This document shows, one piece after another, positions 26,737 through 36,568 of a DNA stretch of 64,000 nt. Location of the stretch: positions 1 through 64,000 of the forward strand of contig CAWDWD010000016.1 of the NCBI GenBank assembly GCA_963805915.1, given 5' to 3'. Every line of letters begins with the position of its first letter. The stretch's first letter is position 1. The notes beneath the pieces were generated by a model. It made no database searches. It was not told the origin of the DNA and saw nothing but the letters and a program-made list of their open reading frames with translations. The DNA comes from JAEULH01 sp963805915. GTDB taxonomy: Bacteria > Pseudomonadota > Alphaproteobacteria > Rhodospirillales > Defluviicoccaceae. The position numbers and the translations under genes are program-made.

Positions 26737-29547
26737 TCACAGGCCGGCTGATGTCGGCCATGCCTCCTTTCGGCCACTTGACAGAAACCCGCCTTCGGAA
26801 CCGAATTCGAGAAACTCCTCGGCCGTGGTGTTGGCGAAGAACCGCAGCAACGGGGCGATCAGGCCGGTCCAGCCGGTCTGATGGCTGGCACCGAGCCCTG
26901 TCCCGTCTTCGCCGTGGAAGTACTCATGGAACAGCAGATGGTCCCGCCAATGTGGGTCTGTCTGCAATGTCTCGTCGTCGCCGAAAACCGGCCGGCGGCC
27001 CGTATCATCGCGGCGAAAGATGGCGGCGAGCCTGCGGGTGATCTCTTCGGCGATCTCGAACAATGTCTTCTTCTGGCCCGAGCCGGTCGGGCACTCGACG
27101 CGCAAGCGGTTGCCGTGGAACAGGTATTGCTGAAGCAGCCCGTCGATGAGCAGGGCGTTGTAGGGAAACCAGACCGGCCCGCGCCAGTTGGCGTTGCCTC
27201 CGAGTAGCGCATCATGTGCTTCGCCGGGCTGGTAGGCCACCTCGCCGAATTCGCCTTTGCCGCCGAGCGGGAGGGCTAAAGGCGGGTCGCGATGGGCTTG
27301 CGACAACGAGCGGATCCCGAACGGGCTGAGGAATTCGCTCTCGTCGAGCATCCGCGTGAGCGTTCGCACAAGCCTGTCCTCACTCACCGCCGAGAGCAGT
27401 TTGCGGTCACGATACCCCCGCTTTCCCGCCACGGCCTGGCTCCCCGACGCGCCCAAAGGAGCCTCGATCAAGCCGCGGAACCGCTGCTCAAGGCGGGGCA
27501 GGCGGTTGAGCATGTCGGCCGATACGACCGCGCCGGCGCACAGCGGGATAAGGCCGGCCATCGCGCGCACGCCAAGCGTCGTCGCGCCATTGCCCTCCGC
27601 GCTCTCAATAACGTCGTGGAAGAAGCCGTCGGTGTCGTTCCATAGGGCGGTGGCGTTCGCGCCAACCCGCTCCATCGCCGCCGAGATCGCCACGAACTCG
27701 GCGAAGAACTTCTCGGCGAACGGCTCGTACTCGGCGTCGTCGGCGGCGAGTTCGATCGCCAGCCGCAACATGTGCAGGCATGAGAACGCCATCCAGCCGA
27801 TGGCGGTCGAGGTTTCCACGGCACTCCCGCCGCGTGCCGTTTCCCGGTGGTCAAAAACGCCCAGGTCGTCGATGCCGAGAACGCCGCCGGCGAAAAGATC
27901 GCGGCCCTTGGTATCCTTTCGGTTGAGCCACCACGTGTAATTCATCAACAGCCTGGCAAAGATGACGCGCAGGAATGGCAGGTCGCCGGCGCCTCCGCGC
28001 CGCGCCTTGTCGAGGCTGTAGACCGACCATGCCGCCCAGGCGTGCACGGGCGGTCCGACGGCGGCGAAATCCCACTCGGAGGCGCCCAACTGGCCGTTCG
28101 GATGGAGGTAGCGCGGCTGCAGGAGCAGATCGAGCTGGCGCTTGGCAAAGTCGCCGTCGACCAGCGCCAGAGGTACGCAGTGAAAGGGGAGATCCCACGC
28201 CGCGTACCAGGGATATTCCCACTTGTCCGGCATCGAGATGATGTCGGCGTTGTCGACGTGCGACCAGGCGGCGTTGCGGATCGCACGCGCGCGATCCCGC
28301 CCGGGGCCGGTCCGATGCTCGGCGAGCCAGCGGCCGACATCGTAGTGATAGTACTGCCTGTTCCACAGCATCCCGGCGAGCGCCTGGCGGATGATCGCTG
28401 CGTCCTCGCCGCTGGCGGTGTTGCCGGGGCCTGTTTCGCCGGGAGCCGTTTCGCCGGCGGCCGATCCGCTTTGCGCCGGCACGATGGTCGCGTAGAAGGC
28501 GTCCGCCTCGGCGCGCCGGGTGGCGACGATGGGGTCGAAGCCGGCGAAGGGCCCGCCGCGGCGATCCGACGATGCCGGCGTTCCGTCGGCGAGGCGCAGG
28601 CGGAGAACGCGCGTTTCGCCGGGCTCGATTGCGAGGTCGTAGCGCGCCGCGGCCTTGGTCCCGGTTTTCCTCATGTTGATCGCGGTCTTGACGCCGGTGA
28701 CGACGTAGTCGTTGATGCCGTCCTTGACGAACAATCCACCGTTGTCGCCGCCGAACAGCCGCCTGTTGTTGGTTTCGTTCTCGGTGAACAGCACCAAGGG
28801 CGCGCCCTCGCAATAGAGATAGCGCACGCCCAGTTCGGCATGAACGGCGGCGATCGTGCTGATCGGTGACTTTCTTTCGACCTGCTTGAGGTTCGGCTTG
28901 GGAACGTCGTTCGACCACGACCAGGTATTGCGAAACCACAGGGTCGGGAGCACGCACAGCGTCGCCGCCTCCGGTCCGCGGTTGGTCACGCTGATGGCGA
29001 TCAGGATGTCCTCGGGCGAATCCTTGGCGTACTCGACGACGACATCGAAGTAGCGCCCGCCGGCGAAGACACCGGTATCCATCAGCTCGTATTCGCTTTC
29101 GCTCCTGTCGCGCCCGGCGTTGACCGCGACGAGAGCATCGTACGGAAAGGCTGCTTGCGGATACTTGTAGAGAAACTTCAGATACGAAGACGTCGGGGTC
29201 GCGTCGAGGTAGTAGTAGCACTCCTTGACGTCCTCGCCGTGATTGCCTTCCGCGTTGGTCAGGCCGAACAGGCGCTCCTTGAGGATCGGATCGGCGCCGT
29301 TCCAAAGCGCCAGCGCGAAGCACAACAGTTGCTGATCGTCGCTGAGCCCGGCCAAGCCGTCCTCGCCCCAGTGGTAGACGCGCGAACGGGCCTGGTCATG
29401 GGTGAAGTAGCGCCAGGGATCGCCATCAACGCTGTAGTCCTCGCGAACCGTCCCCCACTGGCGCTCGGCAAGGTAGGGTCCCCACTTCTTCCACTCCGCC
29501 CTTCCTTGCGCGGCTTCCTCAAGACGCTGGTGTTCCGGCGTACGCAT
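26737..29547 (-). CDS. GH63-type glucosidase
   Basis: The 936-residue protein has an N-terminal beta-sandwich (AERQWGTVREDYS, WRYFTHDQARSRVYHWGEDGL) and a C-terminal (alpha/alpha)6 barrel with WEYPWYAAWDLPFHC, DLPFL..., GPVWFPYNALLIDGLLQQY and HQTGWTGLIAPL, as in bacterial GH63 members related to mannosyl-oligosaccharide glucosidase and glucosylglycerate/mannosylglycerate hydrolases. No signal peptide, so it acts in the cytosol, perhaps on a compatible solute or storage glucan. The ATG at 29547 (MRTPEHQRLEE) matches the family start; the longer frame to 29655 does not. Substrate not established. Confidence 0.85.
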   Translation of the reverse strand: MRTPEHQRLEEAAQGRAEWKKWGPYLAERQWGTVREDYSVDGDPWRYFTHDQARSRVYHWGEDGLAGLSDDQQLLCFALALWNGADPILKERLFGLTNAEGNHGEDVKECYYYLDATPTSSYLKFLYKYPQAAFPYDALVAVNAGRDRSESEYELMDTGVFAGGRYFDVVVEYAKDSPEDILIAISVTNRGPEAATLCVLPTLWFRNTWSWSNDVPKPNLKQVERKSPISTIAAVHAELGVRYLYCEGAPLVLFTENETNNRRLFGGDNGGLFVKDGINDYVVTGVKTAINMRKTGTKAAARYDLAIEPGETRVLRLRLADGTPASSDRRGGPFAGFDPIVATRRAEADAFYATIVPAQSGSAAGETAPGETGPGNTASGEDAAIIRQALAGMLWNRQYYHYDVGRWLAEHRTGPGRDRARAIRNAAWSHVDNADIISMPDKWEYPWYAAWDLPFHCVPLALVDGDFAKRQLDLLLQPRYLHPNGQLGASEWDFAAVGPPVHAWAAWSVYSLDKARRGGAGDLPFLRVIFARLLMNYTWWLNRKDTKGRDLFAGGVLGIDDLGVFDHRETARGGSAVETSTAIGWMAFSCLHMLRLAIELAADDAEYEPFAEKFFAEFVAISAAMERVGANATALWNDTDGFFHDVIESAEGNGATTLGVRAMAGLIPLCAGAVVSADMLNRLPRLEQRFRGLIEAPLGASGSQAVAGKRGYRDRKLLSAVSEDRLVRTLTRMLDESEFLSPFGIRSLSQAHRDPPLALPLGGKGEFGEVAYQPGEAHDALLGGNANWRGPVWFPYNALLIDGLLQQYLFHGNRLRVECPTGSGQKKTLFEIAEEITRRLAAIFRRDDTGRRPVFGDDETLQTDPHWRDHLLFHEYFHGEDGTGLGASHQTGWTGLIAPLLRFFANTTAEEFLEFGSEGGFLSSGRKEAWPTSAGL

Positions 29548-29800
29548 GCGACGTCCTTGACAATCCTTGACTCGGTCCGCCGCCGACGAGGCAAGGGCGC
29601 GGCAATATACAATCGGCTTTTCCTCACGTGGCGTACAGGCCGAAAATGTCAGCACTTATTTGCTATCAGAGGGCGCGACCCGCCGGCGATGACTTGCGCA
29701 ATGCGGTCACCGCGGACATCTACTCGTGCGACAACGACGCCGCTCGTGGCGCGCGGCAACCTGCGCCATGCAACCACGAAATAGTTGAGGAGGAAGGGCA

Positions 29801-30238
29801 ATGGGTCTTTTTGATTTTATCAAGGCCGCGGGCCACAAGCTTGGGATCGGCGGTGACGACGCACCGAAACCCGAGGATCTGAAAAAGCAGGTCGACGATC
29901 TCGGGCTGTCGTCGCCCGATCTCGATGTCAAGGTCGAGGGCGACACCGTCAAGGTCAGCGGCTCGGCCGCGTCCCAGGAGGACAAGGAGAAGATTGTTCT
30001 CGCGCTCGGCAATGTCTCGGGCGTCGCCAAGGTCGAAGAGAATATAACGACGCCCGCGGCCGCGCCGGAAGCCGCGTTCTACACGGTGGAGAAGGGCGAT
30101 ACGCTGTCGAAGATCGCCAAGTCCCAGTATGGCGACGCGAGCAAGTACAATGCGATCTTCGAGGCCAACAAGCCGATGCTCGATCATCCGGACAAGATCT
30201 ACCCCGGACAGAAGCTGCGCATTCCCCAGCTGGGCTAG
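29801..30238 (+). CDS. kbp: Kbp/YgaU-like BON-LysM protein
   Basis: 145 residues: an N-terminal GLFDFIKAAGHKLG start, a BON domain (LDVKVEGDTVKVSGSAASQ, VSGVAKVEENI) and a C-terminal LysM domain (YTVEKGDTLSKIAKSQYGD, LDHPDKIYPGQKLRIP). E. coli Kbp (YgaU) is a cytosolic K+ binding protein of hyperosmotic response; LysM here lacks an export signal, which agrees. GAGGAGGAAGG precedes the ATG at good spacing. It fits the osmotic-stress cluster. Confidence 0.9.
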   Translation: MGLFDFIKAAGHKLGIGGDDAPKPEDLKKQVDDLGLSSPDLDVKVEGDTVKVSGSAASQEDKEKIVLALGNVSGVAKVEENITTPAAAPEAAFYTVEKGDTLSKIAKSQYGDASKYNAIFEANKPMLDHPDKIYPGQKLRIPQLG

Positions 30239-30376
30239 GGTTCGCGAGCGCCCCCGCCACGGGTCGCGATCGGCGGCGGGCGGCGCGTCACTCGCCGCCC
30301 GCCGAGCCGGAGCCGAAGACGATAAGGGTCGCTCCCTGAGCTGCGCAGACGGGGAACGTTGAACGGAAAGAAACGA

Positions 30377-30538
30377 ATGCCGCGTGGTCTTACCAAGGCT
30401 CTCGGATGGCTGCTTCTCGTCGGCTCGATCGGCGTGGTCAGCTGCCAGGCCCTCTTCACTTCCGGTGAGCACAAGGCGGTGCCGCCGCCGGCAACCACTT
30501 CCGCGCCGTCATTGCCGTCGCCCTCTAACGGGGACTGA
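30377..30538 (+). CDS. Small lipoprotein of 53 residues
   Basis: The ATG at 30377 follows GGAAAG and opens a frame coding MPRGLTKALGWLLLVGS, then IGVVSCQALFTSG and a Pro/Ser-rich tail to TGA at 30536-30538. It has a short basic n-region, hydrophobic core and a lipobox-like VVSC. It lies 138 bp after kbp and 4 bp before xpaC, so it is probably co-translated with xpaC-telA. Function unknown. Confidence 0.6.
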   Translation: MPRGLTKALGWLLLVGSIGVVSCQALFTSGEHKAVPPPATTSAPSLPSPSNGD

Positions 30539-30542
30539 CGGA

Positions 30543-31373
30543 ATGGTTTTCGGGCTCGATCTCCGCCGCAGGGCCAGGGCTGTCGTCAAGGGTTGGTGGC
30601 TATACATCCTGCCGCTGCCGCTTGCTTTCAAGGCGGTGTTCTCGCTGTGGTCCGGAGAGATCGGCACAATGGCCGCGGCCGCCGCCGCCTACGCCATGTT
30701 TCTCTTCGGCGCCGGCATCGCAAGGCGCGGCTTCGCCGGCGACGCGGCCTTCCGCGAGCGCGCGTATGCGAAGGTGACGCCGTTCAAGGCGGCCGGCGCC
30801 GGCATTCTCGGGCTGGCGGCCGCGTTCGCCGCCTATACCACCGCCGGTCATGACATCATCACCTCGATCGCCTTCGGTATTGCCTGCGTCATCGGCTTTT
30901 TCCTGGTCTACGGCTTCGACCCGCGCCGCGGCCGCCAGGCGGTCCCCGCGGATATCGGGATCAGCGCGGAGGAAATCCGCGCCGCGCTCGGCGAAGCCTA
31001 CGCCAAGGTCGACGGGATCGAGACCGCCGGTCAGGCGATCGGCTCGGTCGAGTTCCGCGAGCGGCTGAGCCGCATCGTTGCGAGCGCGCAGAAGATCCTG
31101 ACGGCCATCGAGGAGAACCCGCGCGAGTTGCGCCGGGCGCGGCGCTTCATCAACGTCTATCTGGATGGCGCGCGCCAGATCACCGAAAAGTATGCCCGGA
31201 GCCACACCCGGGCGGATTCGCCCCTGCTCGAGCAGAACTTCCGCCGGCTGCTCATCGACATGGAAACCGTCTGCGAGGAGCAATATCAAAAGCTCGCCGA
31301 CAACAGCGTGAGCGACCTGGATATCCAGATCGAGGTGCTGACGACGCGGCTCAAGCACGAGGGCGTTGGTTAG
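30543..31373 (+). CDS. XpaC-like 5-bromo-4-chloroindolyl phosphate hydrolysis family protein
   Basis: 276 residues: four membrane segments in the first half (LYILPLPLAFKAVFSLW, MAAAAAAYAMFLFGAGIA, ILGLAAAFAAYTTAG, IAFGIACVIGFFLVYGF), then a helical cytosolic domain (EIRAALGEAYAKVDGIETA, INVYLDGARQITEKYARS, YQKLADNSVSDLDIQIEVL) typical of XpaC/YceH partners. XpaC is usually encoded directly before TelA, as here. Role in tellurite or envelope stress resistance is inferred from this pair; no enzymatic activity is proven by the motifs. Confidence 0.8.
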   Translation: MVFGLDLRRRARAVVKGWWLYILPLPLAFKAVFSLWSGEIGTMAAAAAAYAMFLFGAGIARRGFAGDAAFRERAYAKVTPFKAAGAGILGLAAAFAAYTTAGHDIITSIAFGIACVIGFFLVYGFDPRRGRQAVPADIGISAEEIRAALGEAYAKVDGIETAGQAIGSVEFRERLSRIVASAQKILTAIEENPRELRRARRFINVYLDGARQITEKYARSHTRADSPLLEQNFRRLLIDMETVCEEQYQKLADNSVSDLDIQIEVLTTRLKHEGVG

Positions 31374-31408
31374 GCGCCGGTGGAGAAAGCAAAGGAGACG
31401 TGACAGCC

Positions 31409-32562
31409 ATGGCGACCGATCGATTGGGCTCGTCCAGGGTCCCTGTTCCGCCTGCCGGCGAACAAGCGACAGCTGCCCACGACGTTGTTGCCTACGGCAA
31501 CGCCGGCGCCCCCGATCGCGCGCGGATGGACCGGCTGATGGCCGAGATCGACCTGAACAACTCCAACTCGATCCTGTTCTTCGGGACCAAGGCGCAGGAG
31601 CAGCTCACCGCGATTTCGGACGACATGCTCGAGGGCGTGCGCAACAAGGACATCGGCCCGGCCGGCGAACTCGCTCGGCCAGATGCTGACCACCTTGCGC
31701 GGCTTCGACGTCACCAAGATGGGGCTCAACGAGAAGCCGGGCCTGCTTGCGAAGGTCTTCGGCGGCGGCAAACCGATCGCCAAATTCCTCCAGCAGTACG
31801 AGGAGGTTCGCAAGCAGATCGACGTCATTGGCGACCGGCTCGACACCCACAAGACCGAGCTTCTGACCGACGTCGCCCAGCTCGACCGGCTCTACGCCGC
31901 CAACCTCGACTACTTCCACCACCTCGCCGATTACATCGCTGCCGGCTGACGAGAAACTGCGCCAGCTCGACGAGGACGTCATCGCTTCGCTGGAACGCAA
32001 GGCTCAGGCCAGCGGCGACGTGCTCGATGCGCAACGGCTGCGCGATCTGCGCTCGGCCCGCGACGATCTTGAACGCCGGGTCCACGACCTCAAGCTGACC
32101 CGCCAAGTGGCGATGCAAAGCCTGCCCAGCATCCGGCTGGTCCAGGAAAACGACAAGAGCCTGATCGGCAAGATCACCTCGACGCTCGCCAACACCGTGC
32201 CGTTATGGCGCCAGCAACTCGCCCAGGCGGTGACGATCTACCGCTCGCGCGAGGCCGGCAAGACGCTCAAGGACGCGACCGACCTGACCAACGAGCTGCT
32301 CCTCGCCAACGCCGAGAACCTCAGGCAGGCGAACATCGAGGTCCGCTCCCAGATCGAGCGCGGCGTCTTCGACATCGACGCGGTCAAGAAGGCCAACGAC
32401 CTGTTGATCGCGACCATCGAGGACAGCCTGCGCATCGCCGACGAAGGCAAGCGCAAGCGGGCCGAAGCCGAAGGCCAGCTGCGGGCCTGCGAGAACGACC
32501 TGCGCGGCGTCCTCGCCGCCAGCCGCTCGCGCCCCCCACCACAGCTCCCGCCGCGCCGGTAG
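31409..32562 (+). CDS. telA: TelA-family toxic anion resistance protein, two one-base frameshifts
   Basis: Three consecutive frames make one TelA protein of about 383 residues: NNSNSILFFGTKAQEQLTAIS; FDVTKMGLNEKPGLLAKVFGG, LDTHKTELLTDVAQLDRLY; and QSLPSIRLVQENDKSLIGKI, VPLWRQQLAQAVTIYRSREA. One extra C (CTCGCTCGG, about 31672) and one extra G (GCCGGCTGACG, about 31946) break the frame. Both losses of frame are repaired by deleting one base, which argues for sequence errors. TelA proteins are linked to tellurite, colicin and antimicrobial tolerance. The tail (RPPPQLPPRR) is Pro-rich. Confidence 0.82.
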
Positions 32563-32731
32563 ACGGGGCGGCCGAACGTTCACAAGCAGTGGCAACAAAA
32601 CCAAAAAAACAGCGCGAAGTTGGCTCTTCAGCTCAATCTTCGTTATCGCCGGGCGTGTTCAGCCGTGTTCCAGCCGTCCACGCCGCGCCGTCGGCGAAAG
32701 CTAAAGCGGAGCCGCGTGGATGCGCTGAAGC

Positions 32732-33310
32732 TCAGGCGTGGCCGGCTTCGTCGCTGAGCATGCGCGGATCGATGCCGATCTTGGCCATGGCGCGATCCCA
32801 TTTGTTCTCAAGATCGCGATCGAAGACCAGATCGCTGTCAGCGGGCACGTTGAGCCAGCCGTTGGCGCGGATTTCGGAGTCCAGCTGCCCCGGCCCCCAG
32901 CCGGCGTAGCCGAGGGCGAGCAGGTGGCGCCTGGGGCCTTTGCCGGCGGCGATGGAACGGAGAATGTCAACGGTGGCGGTGAGGGCGACCCCGTCGGTGA
33001 CGACCAGCGTGCCGTCGCGGACATAGTCGGGGCTGTGCAGCACGAAGCCGCGGCCGGTATCAACCGGACCGCCGAAATAGATGTTGGCGGCCTCGAGATG
33101 GCCCGTTGCCTCGATGTCCAATTGTTCGAGAAGGTCGCGAAAGCTCAAGCCGTCGAACACCCGGTTGAGAACCAGGCCCATCGCCCCTTCACCGTTGTGG
33201 GCGCACATGTAGATGACCGTTTTCGCGAAACGCGGGTCCTGCATTCCCGGCATCGCGACCAGGAGCTGGCCGGCCAGATAGGTGTCATGAGCATTTTCCG
33301 GTGAAGACAT
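32732..33310 (-). CDS. YqgE/AlgH family protein
   Basis: 192 residues with the DUF179 pattern: LAGQLLVAMPGMQDPRFAKTV, GAMGLVLNR, YFGGPVDTGRGFVLHS and LLALGYAGWGPGQLDSEI. The function is not established; family members are near-universal in proteobacteria and often next to peroxiredoxin or RuvX genes. It is divergent from the peroxiredoxin gene at 33506 across a 195-bp gap that must hold both promoters. Confidence 0.9.
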   Translation of the reverse strand: MSSPENAHDTYLAGQLLVAMPGMQDPRFAKTVIYMCAHNGEGAMGLVLNRVFDGLSFRDLLEQLDIEATGHLEAANIYFGGPVDTGRGFVLHSPDYVRDGTLVVTDGVALTATVDILRSIAAGKGPRRHLLALGYAGWGPGQLDSEIRANGWLNVPADSDLVFDRDLENKWDRAMAKIGIDPRMLSDEAGHA

Positions 33311-33505
33311 CGCTGCCTCGACAATCCCCTTCGGATCGTGACCTTAAGCCAAGGATATGCCATTGCCGCCCACGCCGCGCCAGGGGTGGGGTGCTGGCGG
33401 CTTCGCGGCGGAAACGATTGCATTTTGAATTTGCTTGCGGCAACTCCCATGTTGCACACGGCGGATGACCGCCGTGACCCGAAATCAACAATCAGGGGAC
33501 CAAAC

Positions 33506-33988
33506 ATGACAATCCAAGTGGGTGACAAGGTGCCGTCGGTAAAGATGATGCGCATGGGCGAGGGCGGACCGGCGCCGGTGATGACCGACGATCTGTTGAA
33601 GGGCAAGAAGGCGGTGGTCTTCGGTGTCCCCGGCGCTTTCACGCCGACCTGTTCAGCCAAGCATTTACCCGGATTCGTCGAGCATGCCGCGGCGCTGAAG
33701 GACAAAGGCGTCGACACGATCGTTTGCACGGCGGTCAACGATGTCTTCGTCATGAACGCCTGGGGTAAGGATCAGGGCGTCGGCGACAAGGTGGTCATGG
33801 TCGCCGACGGCGACGCCGAATTTGCCAAGGCCGCCGGCCTTGAGCTCGACCTGACCGGCAAGGGCTTGGGCCTGCGCTGCCAGCGTTTCGCGATGGTCGT
33901 CGACGACGGCGTCGTCACCGCGCTGATGATCGACCCTGCGGGCGCCTTCGAAAAGACCAGCGCCGAGTCCGTTCTTAAGACCCTTTAG
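33506..33988 (+). CDS. Peroxiredoxin (Prx5-type)
   Basis: 160 residues with the peroxidatic site VVFGVPGAFTPTCSAKHLPGF (Cys in T-x-x-C) and downstream AWGKDQG, FAKAAGLELDLTGKGLG and RCQRFAMVVDDG. This is the glutaredoxin/glutathione-dependent Prx5 class that reduces H2O2 and organic peroxides. ATG 33506 follows AGGGGA at seven bases; the upstream extension to 33338 has no domain. A second Cys (RCQRF) may be the resolving one. Confidence 0.92.
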   Translation: MTIQVGDKVPSVKMMRMGEGGPAPVMTDDLLKGKKAVVFGVPGAFTPTCSAKHLPGFVEHAAALKDKGVDTIVCTAVNDVFVMNAWGKDQGVGDKVVMVADGDAEFAKAAGLELDLTGKGLGLRCQRFAMVVDDGVVTALMIDPAGAFEKTSAESVLKTL

Positions 33989-34009
33989 GCGGGCACCCGG
34001 CACAGCGGC

Positions 34010-34044
34010 CCGCGCGAGGCGGAAAAATGCCGCATCTCGCGCGG
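34010..34044 (+). terminator. Strong hairpin after the peroxiredoxin gene
   Basis: CCGCGCGAG (34010-34018) pairs with CTCGCGCGG (34036-34044), extended inside by GCGG/CCGC with a two-base bulge and an AAAAATG loop. It lies 21 bp after the stop. A T-run does not follow, so it is a probable but not classical terminator. Confidence 0.5.
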
Positions 34045-34456
34045 CTCGGGCGACGCACGGGTTGCGTTCGTCGGCCTTGACCTTGACGCAACCGTGAACC
34101 GACGCTACCTCAAGTTTGGCAACGCTTAGGCTCGCTGCGGATTGCGTGTTGTCGCGAAATGGCCAAATGAAATCTTCTGCGTGCCTTGTGGGTCCGGATT
34201 TTCGAGTATTGCGCTGTAAGACGACGCTGCAGTTGTCCGCCAATGCGGGCGGCGGCACGGACCGCGCGGTCGGGTATCGGGCCCGTTCGCTGACTCGCCA
34301 TGGGTCGAGGACTTTTTTTTGTCAGACGATGTTCGCGCGTCATCCGCGTGACGATGAACCGTGCGTCGCGTCCCGTGCGTCACTGGATGCTCATCTGCGT
34401 TCGGGTCGCCGCCGGTATGGAAATCCGCTTGGATACTTCTCAGTAGCGGGGGATAG
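34045..34456. other. Upstream region of rpoD
   Basis: About 410 bp without a convincing gene before rpoD. It includes a T8 run (GGACTTTTTTTTGTC) at 34313-34320. The rpoD promoter(s) and possibly a regulatory leader should lie here; no clear sigma-32-type or sigma-70 hexamer pair could be fixed by eye. dnaG, the usual upstream neighbour of rpoD, is absent. Confidence 0.45.
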
Positions 34457-36568
34457 ATGTCGATAAAAACGCAAGCTGCCGCAGAGGGTACGGAAACCAA
34501 GGTCGAGCAGGCGGATGGTCCGCTGCTGGACGCCTTGGGCGCCGGCGTCAAACGCATGATCACTCGCGGCAAGGAGCGCGGCTACGTCACCTATGACGAG
34601 CTGAACGGCGCATTGCCGCCCGAGCAGGTCTCGTCCGAGCAGATCGAAGACACCATGGCGATGCTGTCGGAGATCGGCATCAGCGTGGTCGAGGCCGAGG
34701 AGCAGGAAGACACCGCCGCGGCGGCGGATCCGGAAGTGGCCGAAGCCGAGTTGCCTGCGGGAAATGTCGATGAGAGCGAGCTAGGGCGGACCGACGATCC
34801 TGTTCGGATGTATTTGCGCGAGATGGGCAACGTCGAGTTGCTATCGCGCGAGGGCGAAATCGCGATCGCCAAACGCATCGAAGCCGGCCGCGAGATGATG
34901 ATCGGCGGCATCTGCGAAAGCCCCCTGACGCTGCGCGCGATCGTCTGCTGGCACGACGCGCTGGTCGAGGGCCAACTGCTGTTGCGCGATATCATTGATC
35001 TGGAGGCGACCTACAGCGGCGCGACACCGGTGGATATGACCGCCCCGGAGGCGACCACCGGTGCGAGCGGGGGCGGCAATGGAGCCGAAGCCGGCGCGGG
35101 CGTTGCCGCGGCGACTCACGGCGGCAACGGCGCGGACGGTTCGGCGGAAACGGTCTCCAACGTCGTGCCGATGGCGCCGGCGCTCGCCGCCGAAGGCGCC
35201 AACGGCGCTGCCGGCAAGGGTGAAGCCGACGCCAACCACGCCGAAGGCGCGCGGGCGGAAGGCGAAGAGGACGGCGATGATATCGACGTCGAGGAGCAAA
35301 GCGTCTCGCTCGCGGCGATGGAACTGGCGCTGACGCCGAAAGTCCTCGAGACCTTCGAGCAGATCGCGCTGACCTACGGCAAGCTCCACAAGTTGCAGAT
35401 GCAGCGCATCGAGAGCCTGCAGCGCGGCGGCGAGGTCAAACCGACCCTCGAGAAGCGCTACGGCAAGCTGCGGCGCGAACTGATCGGCCTGATGGAGGAC
35501 GTCCGGCTCAACAATGCCCGGATCGAGGAACTGGTTCTGCAGCTTTACGCGCTGAACCGCAAGCTGATCAGCCTCGAGGGCCGGCTGATGCGCCGCGCGC
35601 TCGATTGCGCGCTGAAGCGCGACGAGTTCCTCGAGCAGTATCGCGGCTACGAGCTTGAGCCCGACTGGCTCGACCGGGTCGCCAAACTGCCGCGCCGGCA
35701 GTGGAGCATCCTCGCCACTCGCCATTGCGAGGAGGTCAAGACGCTACGCGAGCAGATCGCGGCCGTTTCGCATAACGCCGGCCTGCCGATCGTCGAGCTC
35801 CGCCGGATCGTCGCGACCGTGCAGAAGGGCGAGCGCGAAGCCGGCAAGGCCAAGAAGGAGATGATCGAGGCCAACCTGCGGCTGGTCATCTCGATCGCCA
35901 AGAAATACACCAACCGCGGCCTGCAATTCCTCGACCTGATCCAGGAAGGCAACATCGGCCTGATGAAGGCGGTCGACAAGTTCGAGTATCGCCGCGGCTA
36001 CAAGTTCTCGACCTACGCGACGTGGTGGATCCGCCAGGCGATTACCCGCTCGATCGCCGATCAGGCGCGCACGATCCGCATCCCCGTGCACATGATCGAG
36101 ACCATCAACAAGCTGGTCCGGACCTCGCGCCAGATGCTGCACGAGATCGGCCGCGAGCCGACGCCGGAGGAACTGGCCGAAAAGCTGTCGATGCCGCTGG
36201 AAAAGGTGCGCAAGGTCCTCAAGATCGCCAAGGAGCCGATCTCGCTGGAAACGCCGATCGGCGACGAGGAAGACAGCCACCTCGGCGATTTCATCGAGGA
36301 CAAGAACGCCGTTCAGCCGCTCGACGCGGCGATCCAGGGCAACCTGCGTGAAACCACCACCCGCGTGCTCTCCAGCCTGACGCCGCGCGAAGAGCGCGTC
36401 TTGCGCATGCGCTTCGGGATTGGCATGAATACCGACCATACTCTCGAGGAGGTCGGCCAGCAGTTTTCGGTGACCCGCGAGCGCATCCGTCAGATCGAAG
36501 CCAAGGCCCTGCGCAAGCTCAAGCACCCGAGCCGCTCGCGCAAACTTCGCAGCTTCCTCGACTATTAG
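34457..36568 (+). CDS. rpoD: RNA polymerase primary sigma factor
   Basis: 703 residues with the full sigma-70 layout: region 1.1 (GKERGYVTYDELNGALP), 1.2 (DPVRMYLREMGNVELLSREGE), a non-conserved region, 2 (LRLVISIAKKYTNRGLQFLDL, YKFSTYATWWIRQAITR), 3 (RIPVHMIETINKL) and 4 (LEEVGQQFSVTRERIRQIEAK, ending RSFLDY). Between about residues 190 and 285 lies an Ala/Gly/Glu-rich, low-complexity insert (NGAEAGAG..., DGDDIDVEEQ), longer than in most alphaproteobacterial RpoD. It directs housekeeping transcription. Followed by a hairpin (GCGCATCTT/AAGATGCGC, 36630-36667) and a tRNA gene. Confidence 0.97.
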   Translation: MSIKTQAAAEGTETKVEQADGPLLDALGAGVKRMITRGKERGYVTYDELNGALPPEQVSSEQIEDTMAMLSEIGISVVEAEEQEDTAAAADPEVAEAELPAGNVDESELGRTDDPVRMYLREMGNVELLSREGEIAIAKRIEAGREMMIGGICESPLTLRAIVCWHDALVEGQLLLRDIIDLEATYSGATPVDMTAPEATTGASGGGNGAEAGAGVAAATHGGNGADGSAETVSNVVPMAPALAAEGANGAAGKGEADANHAEGARAEGEEDGDDIDVEEQSVSLAAMELALTPKVLETFEQIALTYGKLHKLQMQRIESLQRGGEVKPTLEKRYGKLRRELIGLMEDVRLNNARIEELVLQLYALNRKLISLEGRLMRRALDCALKRDEFLEQYRGYELEPDWLDRVAKLPRRQWSILATRHCEEVKTLREQIAAVSHNAGLPIVELRRIVATVQKGEREAGKAKKEMIEANLRLVISIAKKYTNRGLQFLDLIQEGNIGLMKAVDKFEYRRGYKFSTYATWWIRQAITRSIADQARTIRIPVHMIETINKLVRTSRQMLHEIGREPTPEELAEKLSMPLEKVRKVLKIAKEPISLETPIGDEEDSHLGDFIEDKNAVQPLDAAIQGNLRETTTRVLSSLTPREERVLRMRFGIGMNTDHTLEEVGQQFSVTRERIRQIEAKALRKLKHPSRSRKLRSFLDY

